7,190 bases of DNA from Flavobacteriia bacterium (GCA_949516455.1 CATILC010000174.1:1-7190), one strand, 5' to 3'. Shown: positions 1-6,619, counted from the first letter of the stretch. Numbers and translations: made by a program. The notes: generated from the letters alone by a model not told the origin.

Positions 1-19
1 AAAACGAACACACGAACGA
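1..19 (+). other. 3' end of the rpsF leader
   Basis: Only 19 bases precede the rpsF ATG. They are A-rich, with repeated CGAAC/ACGAAC units and no purine-rich Shine-Dalgarno sequence. Any promoter, and any S6:S18-binding leader RNA of the kind known upstream of rpsF in many bacteria, would lie outside the window. Too little is visible to call either. Confidence 0.5.
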
Positions 20-358
20 ATGAATACCTACGAAACCGTTTTCATCCTTAATCCCGTCCTATCTGCTGAGCAGGTGGGGGAAACGGTCAAGAAATTCAAA
101 GGCATCATCGACGCCCAAGGAGGCAAAGTGAGCCACACAGAAGATTGGGGGCTCAGGAAGCTGGCCTACCCCATCGAGAAAAAGAAATCCGGCTTCTACC
201 AAATGCTTGAATTCGACATGCCTGGAGAAGGCATCCGCAATCTCGAAGTTGAGTTGAAACGAGACGAGCGCGTGATGCGCTTTCTCTCTGTCGCCCTGGA
301 TAAGTATGCCAAGGAGTACGCAGAGAAGCGGAAGGGTAAGTTGAAGTCTAAATCTTAA
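20..358 (+). CDS. rpsF: 30S ribosomal protein bS6
   Basis: bS6 is a structural protein of the 30S platform, where it pairs with bS18 and contacts the central domain of 16S rRNA. The 112-residue product is full length for the family. It opens with the typical YETVFILNPVLS strand, followed by a helix (about residues 16-33), the strand-turn GGKVSHTEDWGLRKLAYPI and the segment KKSGFYQMLEFD. The closing part, LKRDERVMRFLSVALDKY, is characteristic of bS6. The tail is lysine-rich and lacks the acidic extension that enterobacterial S6 carries. The ATG at 20 places the conserved YET motif at residues 4-6, as expected. There is no Shine-Dalgarno sequence. It is the first visible gene of an rpsF-rpsR-rplI operon with rpsR 9 bases downstream; no ssb or priB gene lies between them, unlike in Bacillus or Escherichia. 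Identification is secure. Confidence 0.97.
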   Translation: MNTYETVFILNPVLSAEQVGETVKKFKGIIDAQGGKVSHTEDWGLRKLAYPIEKKKSGFYQMLEFDMPGEGIRNLEVELKRDERVMRFLSVALDKYAKEYAEKRKGKLKSKS

Positions 359-367
359 TTTGAAAAC

Positions 368-661
368 ATGAGCGATTTACAAGCAGCTTCGGGCCAATCC
401 CAAAGTGAGATCAGATATCTCCAGCCCATTCAGATCGATACCGGAACAAAAGGACGTTTTTGTTTCTTCAAGAAAGCTGGGATCAAGCATATCGATTACA
501 AGGATGCTGATTTCCTTCTTTCATTTGTCAACGACCAGGGAAAGATCCTTCCACGCCGGCTGACGGGCACCTCATTGAAGTACCAGCGCAAATTGTCGCA
601 GGCCATCAAAAGAGCGCGGCACTTGGCCCTGATGCCCTACGTTGCAGACAATCTCAAATAA
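368..661 (+). CDS. rpsR: 30S ribosomal protein bS18
   Basis: bS18 binds next to bS6 on the platform of the 30S subunit. The 97-residue product contains the family core: IRYLQPIQID, then GRFCFFKKAGIKHIDYKD and FLLSFVNDQGKILPRRLTG, ending in the basic RNA-binding helix YQRKLSQAIKRARHLALMPY. It is longer than the roughly 75-residue E. coli protein because of about 18 polar N-terminal residues before the core. Such extensions are common in this family, so the ATG at 368 is kept; no later ATG precedes the core. One cysteine (in GRFCFF) sits where S18 has its conserved cysteine. The gene is 9 bases after rpsF and 6 bases before rplI, without a Shine-Dalgarno sequence, and is presumably co-transcribed with both. 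Confidence 0.97.
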   Translation: MSDLQAASGQSQSEIRYLQPIQIDTGTKGRFCFFKKAGIKHIDYKDADFLLSFVNDQGKILPRRLTGTSLKYQRKLSQAIKRARHLALMPYVADNLK

Positions 662-667
662 GACGCC

Positions 668-1126
668 ATGGAGATCATTCTGAAAAAAGACGTTGAAAAT
701 CTCGGCTTCACGGACGACATCGTAGAGGTGAAGAACGGGTATGGTCGGAATTACCTCATTCCACAGGGATTTGGTGTGTTGGCCACTGTCAGCGCGAAAA
801 AAGTGCTGGCCGAAAACCTCAGGCAAAGAGCGCACAAGGAAACCAAATTGGTAGAAGATGCGCAGGCACAGGCGGACAAACTGAAGGAAATGAGCGTGCA
901 GTTGACCGCCAAAGTAGGCCAGGGGAATAAGTTGTTCGGTTCGCTGTCCAACGCCGACCTCGCTCTCGAATTGGGCCGACAAGGCATACAGATCGACAAA
1001 AAGTTCATCCAGATCCCTGGTTCGGTCATCAAAACCATGGGACGCTTTACAGCGAAGGTTCGCTTCCACAGAGATGTTCAAGCCGAGTTGGAATTTGAAG
1101 TAGTAGCTGAGAAGAACGCTTCCTGA
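668..1126 (+). CDS. rplI: 50S ribosomal protein bL9
   Basis: bL9 is a two-domain protein of the 50S subunit that reaches out from the L1 stalk base and helps maintain reading-frame fidelity. The 152-residue product is of normal length (about 150). The N-terminal rRNA-binding domain shows EIILKKDVENLGFTDDIVEV followed by the hallmark GYGRNYLIPQGFGVLAT (about residues 24-40). A long charged connecting helix follows (about 41-78). The C-terminal domain begins near VQLTAKVGQGNKLFGSLSNAD and closes with IKTMGRFTAKVRFHRDVQAE. The ATG at 668 gives the canonical start MEIIL. It is the last gene of the rpsF-rpsR-rplI unit and is followed after 21 bases by an intrinsic terminator. Longer open frames on the opposite strand are shadows. 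Confidence 0.97.
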   Translation: MEIILKKDVENLGFTDDIVEVKNGYGRNYLIPQGFGVLATVSAKKVLAENLRQRAHKETKLVEDAQAQADKLKEMSVQLTAKVGQGNKLFGSLSNADLALELGRQGIQIDKKFIQIPGSVIKTMGRFTAKVRFHRDVQAELEFEVVAEKNAS

Positions 1127-1147
1127 CCCCAACCCAGAGAACAGAAC

Positions 1148-1178
1148 AGCCCGTCAATGCATTTGATGGGCTTTTTTT
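1148..1178 (+). terminator. Intrinsic terminator after rplI
   Basis: AGCCCGTCAA (1148-1157) pairs with TTGATGGGCT (1163-1172). The stem has 10 pairs with one G-T wobble (1153/1167) and a 5-base loop, TGCAT. It runs straight into seven Ts at 1172-1178. This is a textbook rho-independent terminator for the ribosomal protein operon. It ends only 9 bases before the rimO ATG, which limits where a separate rimO promoter could be. Confidence 0.85.
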
Positions 1179-1187
1179 GTCCCCACT

Positions 1188-2492
1188 ATGAAGACCAAAA
1201 GCCTGCATCGGAAGAAGATCAATTTGGTCACCCTCGGGTGTTCCAAGAATCTTTTTGACTCCGAAGTGCTCATGGGCCAGCTGCGTGCAAACGGGCGTGA
1301 GGTCGAGCACGAAGGACAAAGTGGTGAGGTAGTGGTGATCAACACCTGTGGATTCATCGACAATGCCAAACAGGAATCCATCGACACCATTCTCGATTAC
1401 GCCCGGCTCAAGGAAGAAGGCCAGGTAGAAAAAGTCTATGTGACGGGTTGCCTTTCCGAGCGTTACAAGGAGGATCTGAGACTAGAGATCCCGGATATTG
1501 ACGATTGGTACGGGACACGAGAATTGCCACGGCTGCTGAAAACTCTTGGGGCAGACTACAAAAAGGAGCTACTTGGTGAGCGCATACTGACCACACCGGC
1601 CCATTACGCTTATTTGAAGATCTCGGAGGGCTGCGACCGCCCTTGCTCTTTTTGTGCCATCCCCCTGATGCGCGGCGGGCACCGCTCCACCCCCATCGAA
1701 GATCTGGTGGAACAGGCTGGAAAACTGGCGAGTCAGGGCGTTCGTGAGCTCATTCTCATCGCTCAGGACCTGACCTACTACGGCCTGGATCTCTACAAAA
1801 AAAGAGCGCTCGCTGATCTGCTGCGCCGACTGGTCGAGGTGAAAGGCATCGAATGGATCCGCCTGCACTATCTCTTCCCGACCGGTTTCCCATTGGACGT
1901 GCTGCAACTCATCCGGGAGGAACCCAAGATCTGCACCTATATCGACATTCCCCTGCAGCACATTGCGGATCCGGTGCTCAAATCAATGAGACGCGGCACC
2001 ACGAAGGCCAAAACCGATGCGCTTTTGAAGACCATTCGACAGGAAGTTCCCGGCATTGCCATTCGAACCACACTCATCACTGGCTATCCTGGAGAGACGG
2101 AAGATGATTTCAAGATCCTTTGTGATTGGGTCCGGGAAAGTCGATTCGAACGCTTGGGCTGCTTCACCTATAGCCACGAAGAAGACACCCATGCCTTCAG
2201 CCTGAAAGACGATGTGCCGCAGGAGGTCAAAGAGAAGCGTGCGCGACGAATAATGGATATTCAACGCGATATCTCCGCTGAATCCAATGCCGCTCTGGTT
2301 GGCAGGGAATTGAAGGTTCTTGTCGACCGCTTTGAGGGTGGTCAATTCATTGGCCGAACGGAGTTTGACAGCCCAGAAGTGGACAATGAGGTATCCATCC
2401 ATTCCGGTGATGCTTATTTGCGGGTGGGTGACTTTTGTCAGGTGGAGATCACCTCATCCACAGAATACGACCTGCAAGGACGTTTGGCCTAG
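1188..2492 (+). CDS. rimO: Ribosomal protein uS12 methylthiotransferase RimO
   Basis: RimO is a cytoplasmic radical-SAM enzyme that adds a methylthio group to the beta-carbon of a conserved aspartate in ribosomal protein uS12 (Asp88/89 in E. coli). The 434-residue product has the three expected parts. The N-terminal MTTase domain binds an auxiliary 4Fe-4S cluster through Cys18 (LVTLGCSKNLFDSEV), Cys54 (NTCGF) and Cys88 (VTGCLS). The radical-SAM core starts near residue 138 and carries the CxxxCxxC motif at Cys149, Cys153 and Cys156 (SEGCDRPCSFCAIPLMRGG). A C-terminal TRAM domain spans about 368-434. The GCSKN motif and the LMRGGHRS segment favour RimO over the tRNA-modifying relative MiaB. 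The ATG at 1188 has no Shine-Dalgarno sequence and lies just after the rplI terminator, so expression may rely on read-through or a weak promoter near the terminator. Its TAG stop overlaps the ftcD stop on the other strand. Confidence 0.96.
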   Translation: MKTKSLHRKKINLVTLGCSKNLFDSEVLMGQLRANGREVEHEGQSGEVVVINTCGFIDNAKQESIDTILDYARLKEEGQVEKVYVTGCLSERYKEDLRLEIPDIDDWYGTRELPRLLKTLGADYKKELLGERILTTPAHYAYLKISEGCDRPCSFCAIPLMRGGHRSTPIEDLVEQAGKLASQGVRELILIAQDLTYYGLDLYKKRALADLLRRLVEVKGIEWIRLHYLFPTGFPLDVLQLIREEPKICTYIDIPLQHIADPVLKSMRRGTTKAKTDALLKTIRQEVPGIAIRTTLITGYPGETEDDFKILCDWVRESRFERLGCFTYSHEEDTHAFSLKDDVPQEVKEKRARRIMDIQRDISAESNAALVGRELKVLVDRFEGGQFIGRTEFDSPEVDNEVSIHSGDAYLRVGDFCQVEITSSTEYDLQGRLA

Positions 2493-4177
2493 AGCTTTGC
2501 GTCGCAGATGGAAAGTATCTCAGCTTCCATCTTTTTGGCTTCGCCCAGGATCTTCTCTCCTTTTTCGGTGATCTGCACCACATAGGATGCATCGTCAAAA
2601 TCTTTGCAATTCACCCGCACATTCAGGAATGCACCTTCTACACCAGTTCGTGCACACAAGGCACCTACGGCGGCATCTGTCACAGAATTTGGATTGCCGA
2701 TCTCTGCCATCTTGTGCATGACCTCCATGCTTTCCAAACAGATCTGCATCACAGAGAATGGAACCTCAATGGCCTCCTTCGTCGCCGAACGGATCGCCTC
2801 GGCCCGTATTTTTTTCTCTTCTTCGCTCGACTTCGGCAGGCCGAAGGCCGCCATGATCCGGTTGAATGCCCGGGTATCTTCATCCACCAATTCGAGCAGG
2901 CGCTTTTGCAAGCTCATTCCCCGTTCGGCCCAATCTGAGAATTCGTTCCATCTGTCGTCCCACCCTCTTTTGTGCGCAGAAAGGTTGGCCACCATGGTTC
3001 CGAGGCTGACACCCAAGGCTCCTGCATATGCGCTGATGGATCCTCCGCCGGGCGCCGGTGATTCCGACGCGGTTTCATCTGCAAAGTCGCGCAGCGACAA
3101 CTCGAGTAGCGGATCGCTCTTGCCCTCCCTGAGCTTGTATTCGATGATCTTCTGACTGGGATCGAAGGGCGCCAGTTCATCGAGACCGAGGCTCTTGACA
3201 GCGATCTTGATGATCTCGCTCTCCGGTATGCCAATGGAGCGCTTTTGTTTCCTGAGGAAGTGGATGCCAGCGTCCAACATGGCCTGCAACGGAACAAGAC
3301 CTACGAGCTCCGATCCCGTTACCCGCAATCCCCTTGACTCAGCGGAGATACAGGTCTCTTCAAAGGTCTCGTGCATGGAGGCGATGGAAATGTTGGTGAG
3401 GTTATAGGAGATCTGTGCGATCCCGTATTCCTCGATGTACCACCCGATGCCCTTTACTGATTTGAGTTTCCCCGGCACATGGCGCGGGTTGCCTTGTTCA
3501 TCCTTAACGATGGCTCCGGTGAGGGAATTTCCTTCACGCATGACCCTTCCCCGCTCGCGAATATCAAAGGCAATGGCGTTTGCGCGCCGGGTACTTGTTG
3601 TGTTCAGGTTGACATTGTAGGCCACCAGAAAGTCGCGCGCACCAACAGCAGTAGCACCCGTCCGTTTGGCCAGCGTCCAATCGGCCTTTCCATGATCCGG
3701 CTGCCAGTTTGGATCCTGAAACTTTCGCTCCAGGCCCTCGTATTCGCCCGAACGGCAGTTCGCCAGATTCTTTCGCTCCTCTGTGAGCGCTGCATTTTCG
3801 TAGAGATAGATGGGGATGCCCAACTCCTCGCCAATGCGTTTGCCCAGTTTCCGGGCATAGGCCTGCACTTCCTCCATCTCCATATGGGCAACCGGTACCA
3901 GCGGACACACATCAGTGGCCCCCATGCGCGGATGGGCGCCGCTGTGCCTGCTCATATCGATCAATTCTGAAGCCTTCTTCACAAGGCGGAAAGCCGCTTC
4001 GATGACGGCATCAGGATCGCCCGCAAAAGTGATGACCGTGCGATTGGTGGCCTTACCTGGATCGATATCCAACAACGCCACTCCTTCCACATCGTCGACG
4101 ACAGAGGCGATGGTTTGGATCTTTACCGCATCACGTCCTTCACTGATGTTCGGGACACATTCGAGGATCTTTTTCAA
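2489..4177 (-). CDS. ftcD: Glutamate formimidoyltransferase / formimidoyl-THF cyclodeaminase (bifunctional)
   Basis: FTCD moves the formimino group of N-formimino-L-glutamate to tetrahydrofolate, releasing glutamate. It then deaminates 5-formimino-THF to 5,10-methenyl-THF and ammonia. This is the folate-linked end of histidine degradation. The 562-residue product is a complete two-enzyme fusion. The transferase half (about 1-330) opens with ILECVPNISEG and has SRHSGAHPRMGATDVCPLVP, where His82 matches the catalytic His82 of porcine FTCD. The cyclodeaminase half (about 355-560) has SESPAPGGGSISAYAGALG (371-389), VDEDTRAFN with an acidic residue at 434 matching the catalytic aspartate region, and GNPNSVTDAAVGA. 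Homology requires a start at KKILECVPN, where the codon is TTG (4177-4175); no in-frame ATG lies between it and the hutI stop. The gene follows hutI after 18 bases, in the same frame. No terminator was seen after its stop, which overlaps the rimO stop. Confidence 0.95.
   Translation of the reverse strand: MKKILECVPNISEGRDAVKIQTIASVVDDVEGVALLDIDPGKATNRTVITFAGDPDAVIEAAFRLVKKASELIDMSRHSGAHPRMGATDVCPLVPVAHMEMEEVQAYARKLGKRIGEELGIPIYLYENAALTEERKNLANCRSGEYEGLERKFQDPNWQPDHGKADWTLAKRTGATAVGARDFLVAYNVNLNTTSTRRANAIAFDIRERGRVMREGNSLTGAIVKDEQGNPRHVPGKLKSVKGIGWYIEEYGIAQISYNLTNISIASMHETFEETCISAESRGLRVTGSELVGLVPLQAMLDAGIHFLRKQKRSIGIPESEIIKIAVKSLGLDELAPFDPSQKIIEYKLREGKSDPLLELSLRDFADETASESPAPGGGSISAYAGALGVSLGTMVANLSAHKRGWDDRWNEFSDWAERGMSLQKRLLELVDEDTRAFNRIMAAFGLPKSSEEEKKIRAEAIRSATKEAIEVPFSVMQICLESMEVMHKMAEIGNPNSVTDAAVGALCARTGVEGAFLNVRVNCKDFDDASYVVQITEKGEKILGEAKKMEAEILSICDAKL
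2506..2536 (+). terminator. Possible rimO terminator inside ftcD
   Basis: AGATGGAA (2506-2513) is perfectly complementary to TTCCATCT (2525-2532). This makes an 8-pair stem with an 11-base loop, followed by five Ts (2532-2536). It lies 14 bases after the rimO stop in the right orientation to end rimO transcription. The same DNA codes, on the minus strand, for the last residues of FtcD (around KKMEAEILSIC). The stem has only three G-C pairs and a large loop, so it could be weak or a coincidence. On the minus strand it has no T-run and would not terminate ftcD. Confidence 0.4.
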
Positions 4178-4195
4178 AGCTTGGGGGTTTTGATT

Positions 4196-5446
4196 CTAAT
4201 TTTCTAATGGCGCTCCATCGATCCATACAGATTCGATCCAGTCCGTTGCAAAGGCATAAGGGAAATAAGCAAGCTCATCGGCAGGACGGGTGATCAGAAA
4301 GCTGGCCCGCTTTCCCGGACTGATGCTGCCCAATTCCTCCTCCATGCCCATCGCATAGGCACTGTTCAATGTCGCGGCCGCCAAAGCCTCCTCTGGCTGC
4401 ATTTTCAATCGGATACAGCCAAGACTCCAAACGAAGGGCATGCTGCCCGAAGGCGAACTGCCTGGGTTGTGGTCACTGGCCAAGGCCACAGGCAATCCAC
4501 CATCGATCATTTTGCGCGCTGGTGGATCGTCAATTCCGAGAAAAAAGGCAGTGGATGGCAGCAAGGTGGGCATCGTATCGGACTTTAAAAGCAGTTCGAT
4601 CTCTTCGTCTCCTGTGCATTCCAGATGATCCACCGATAAGGCTCCGTATTTCACACCTGCCTGAATTCCTCCGGAAAAATCCAATTCGTTTGCATGGATC
4701 TTGGGGCGCAAGCCATATTGGGCCCCTGCCTCAAGCAAGCGTTCTGTTTCTTGTTGAGTGAAAAAACCACGATCACAAAAAACATCGATAAAATCCGCCA
4801 GTTCTTCTTCGGCGATGACCGGAAGCATCTCCCCGATCAGCTGATCGATATAGCCACTCCTGTTGTCCTTGAATTCGGACGGAATGGCATGTGCACCAAG
4901 GAAGGTGGCGCGCACAGGAATGGGTGAAAAACGCTCGATGGACTTGATGACACGCAGCATTTTCAATTCCGAATCCATGCTCAGGCCATACCCACTTTTG
5001 ATCTCTACTGCCCCTGTTCCCGTACCGATCATCTCCATCAAGCGCTCCATGGCCGAAGCGAACAGCTCGTCTTCCGGTGTTTCCCGCAGCACCTTGGCCG
5101 AATTGAGAATACCGCCGCCTTGCCTTGCGATCTCTTCATAACTCAGACCGGAGATCCTGTTTACGAATTCACGCTCACGGGTTCGGGCAAAAACGATGTG
5201 TGTATGCGAATCCACAAAAGCAGGCAGAACCCACTGACCATTCAGATCTATCCACTCGTCACAGCTGTTTCTGAGTTCCTCATCCAATTCTTCCATGCGA
5301 CCGAACGAATGGATGGATGGACCTTCGGTACACAGCCAGGCGTCCCGCAGGATCGGGATATCTGCCATTTCAGACCCCTTGAGCAAAGCTGGAGGCGAAT
5401 CCCAGCATCCGGCCAGTCCGGAGATCCGGGTGAATAAAGTGCGCAT
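4196..5446 (-). CDS. hutI: Imidazolonepropionase HutI
   Basis: HutI is a metal-dependent amidohydrolase that opens 4-imidazolone-5-propanoate to N-formimino-L-glutamate, the third step of histidine degradation and the substrate of the next gene. The 416-residue product matches the family length (about 400-420). Metal-ligand and active-site motifs are in order: PAFVDSHTH (His81, His83), GAHAIP (His186), KIHANE (His251), SVDHLE (His274) and ALASDHNPGS (Asp325). The N-terminal KGSEMADIPILRDAWL segment resembles Bacteroidota homologues. The ATG at 5446 has no Shine-Dalgarno sequence and gives a normal N-terminus. It stops with TAG at 4198-4196 and ftcD continues in the same frame 18 bases on, so the two form an operon. 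The hutH and hutU genes for the first two steps are not in the window. The upstream neighbour aroC is divergent. Confidence 0.96.
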   Translation of the reverse strand: MRTLFTRISGLAGCWDSPPALLKGSEMADIPILRDAWLCTEGPSIHSFGRMEELDEELRNSCDEWIDLNGQWVLPAFVDSHTHIVFARTREREFVNRISGLSYEEIARQGGGILNSAKVLRETPEDELFASAMERLMEMIGTGTGAVEIKSGYGLSMDSELKMLRVIKSIERFSPIPVRATFLGAHAIPSEFKDNRSGYIDQLIGEMLPVIAEEELADFIDVFCDRGFFTQQETERLLEAGAQYGLRPKIHANELDFSGGIQAGVKYGALSVDHLECTGDEEIELLLKSDTMPTLLPSTAFFLGIDDPPARKMIDGGLPVALASDHNPGSSPSGSMPFVWSLGCIRLKMQPEEALAAATLNSAYAMGMEEELGSISPGKRASFLITRPADELAYFPYAFATDWIESVWIDGAPLEN

Positions 5447-5554
5447 GAAGCGAAACTACAAAGAGCGAGAGCCATAAAACAAGAATATTTGACAGCTGCG
5501 AGCGAACAGCGCCTCCCGCCTCGTCCCCTGAAGTGGGTGGTTATATTTGTGTCC
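5447..5554. promoter_or_regulatory. Divergent intergenic region between hutI and aroC
   Basis: These 108 bases separate the diverging hutI (minus) and aroC (plus) genes and must hold the hutI promoter. On the minus strand, TATTCTTG (plus 5487-5480) matches the Bacteroidota TAnnTTTG -7 element at five of six fixed positions, about 34 bases before the hutI ATG, but no clear TTG box sits 19-22 bases further upstream. On the plus strand, TTGACA occurs at 5489-5494 without a -10 box at normal spacing. Only a short CAGCTG palindrome (5494-5499) and small repeats of ACAGC are seen; there is no convincing operator. Confidence 0.4.
5542..5549 (+). promoter_or_regulatory. Candidate -7 element for aroC
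   Basis: TATATTTG matches the Bacteroidota sigma-A -7 consensus TAnnTTTG at all fixed positions. It ends 5 bases before the aroC ATG at 5555, so transcription would begin at or next to the start codon and give a leaderless or near-leaderless mRNA. No TTG-type -33 box is seen at the usual distance (about 5518-5524), so the match may be chance. Confidence 0.35.
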
Positions 5555-6619
5555 ATGGCAGGCAACACGCTCGGCAAGCATCTTCGGCTCACCACTTTTG
5601 GGGAGTCCCACGGAAATTCGATCGGTGGGATCATCGACGGACTGCCCGCCGGAGTTGAGATCGATACAGAAGCTGTTGCATTCGAACTGAGCAGAAGAAA
5701 GCCCGGACAATCCAAGCTGACCACGGCCCGAAGAGAATCCGATGAAGTAGAATGGCTGAGCGGCCTCTGGGAAGGAAAGACGACCGGCAGCCCGCTGGCC
5801 TTCCGCATCGCCAACAAGGATGCCCGGCCCAAGGACTACGGGAATATGCAGGATGTCTACCGACCCGGTCATGCCGATCGAACCTATCAGGAAAAGTATG
5901 GCATCCGAGATCCGCGGGGTGGCGGAAGAAGTTCAGCCCGGGAAACGGCCAATTGGGTGGTCGCTGGTGCCATAGCAGGTCATCTCTTGCCAAGTGAATT
6001 GAAATGCATCGCCTATGTGGATCAGGTGGGAACGATCTACGCTCCTGCTTTGTCCACACCCGACACGACTGAGATCGAAGCTCATCCGGTGCGCTGTCCG
6101 CATGCAGAAACGGCTCAGGAAATGGAGGCGCTCATTAAAGCAACGATGGAAAAGGGCGATTCAGTGGGCGGCGCCATCCGCTGTGTGGTCACAGCAGCAC
6201 CTGCCGGTCTTGGCGAACCGGTGTTTGGAAAACTGCCGGCGCGTCTTGGCGCCGCCATGTTCAGTCTCAATGCGGTGAAGGGCGTGGAATTCGGTTCTGG
6301 TTTCCAGGCAGGCAGCATGTTTGGAAGCGCCCACAACGACACCTATGATGCCGGTGGACTACCGGTCAGCAACCACGCAGGAGGTAGTCTTGGTGGGCTG
6401 TCGACCGGCGCACCCATCGAATTCCGGGTGGCATTCAAACCGACCTCCACCATCGGTCAAAAGCAACAGACCATCGACCGCAGCGGACAGGTGGTCCAAC
6501 TTGAAGCCAAAGGGCGACATGACCCCTGCGTCGTCCCACGGGCCGTTCCCATCGTCGAGGCGCTCACGCTCTTCACATTGGCCGACCTCTACCTTATCTC
6601 TAAGACCGATCGACTATGA
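5555..6619 (+). CDS. aroC: Chorismate synthase
   Basis: AroC removes phosphate from 5-enolpyruvylshikimate-3-phosphate to form chorismate, using reduced FMN as cofactor. This is the last step of the shikimate pathway feeding aromatic amino acids, folate and menaquinone. The 354-residue product is of normal length and carries all three family signatures: GESHGNSIGGIIDGLPAG (16-33, with His19), GRSSARETA (124-132) and RHDPCVVPRAVPIVEA (321-336). It also has the PGHAD motif with the conserved His106. The ATG at 5555 was chosen because MAGNTLGKHLRLTTFGESHG is the canonical N-terminus. The frame is open back to a TTG at 5489, but the 22 extra residues are not family-like. Its TGA overlaps the next ATG (ATGA, 6616-6619), so the downstream transporter is probably co-transcribed and translationally coupled. 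A -7-like element lies just upstream. Confidence 0.97.
   Translation: MAGNTLGKHLRLTTFGESHGNSIGGIIDGLPAGVEIDTEAVAFELSRRKPGQSKLTTARRESDEVEWLSGLWEGKTTGSPLAFRIANKDARPKDYGNMQDVYRPGHADRTYQEKYGIRDPRGGGRSSARETANWVVAGAIAGHLLPSELKCIAYVDQVGTIYAPALSTPDTTEIEAHPVRCPHAETAQEMEALIKATMEKGDSVGGAIRCVVTAAPAGLGEPVFGKLPARLGAAMFSLNAVKGVEFGSGFQAGSMFGSAHNDTYDAGGLPVSNHAGGSLGGLSTGAPIEFRVAFKPTSTIGQKQQTIDRSGQVVQLEAKGRHDPCVVPRAVPIVEALTLFTLADLYLISKTDRL

Noticed and set aside
1..19. S6:S18-binding leader RNA upstream of rpsF
   Set aside because: Only 19 leader bases are present and they show no hairpin with the conserved bulge, so nothing can be supported.
572..1132. A 186-codon open frame on the minus strand opposite rpsR and rplI
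   Set aside because: It is fully antisense to two unmistakable ribosomal protein genes, crosses their boundary and shows no recognisable domain. It is a shadow frame.
2449..2463. The inverted repeat AGGTG/CACCT near the end of rimO as an ftcD terminator
   Set aside because: The stem is only 5 pairs and has no T-run on the minus strand after it. It is likely chance within coding sequence.
2435..2938. A 167-codon plus-strand frame, and several others of 60-180 codons, opposite ftcD and hutI
   Set aside because: The minus-strand frame has complete FTCD and HutI homology with catalytic residues. The plus-strand translations are low-complexity antisense products without motifs.
5489..5547. TTGACA at 5489-5494 with TATATT at 5542-5547 as a classical sigma-70 promoter
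   Set aside because: The two boxes are separated by about 47 bases instead of about 17, so they cannot work as one promoter.
5489..5554. A 22-residue N-terminal extension of AroC from a TTG
   Set aside because: Chorismate synthases begin at MAGNTLGKHLRLTTFG. The extension is not family-like and the ATG at 5555 fits exactly.
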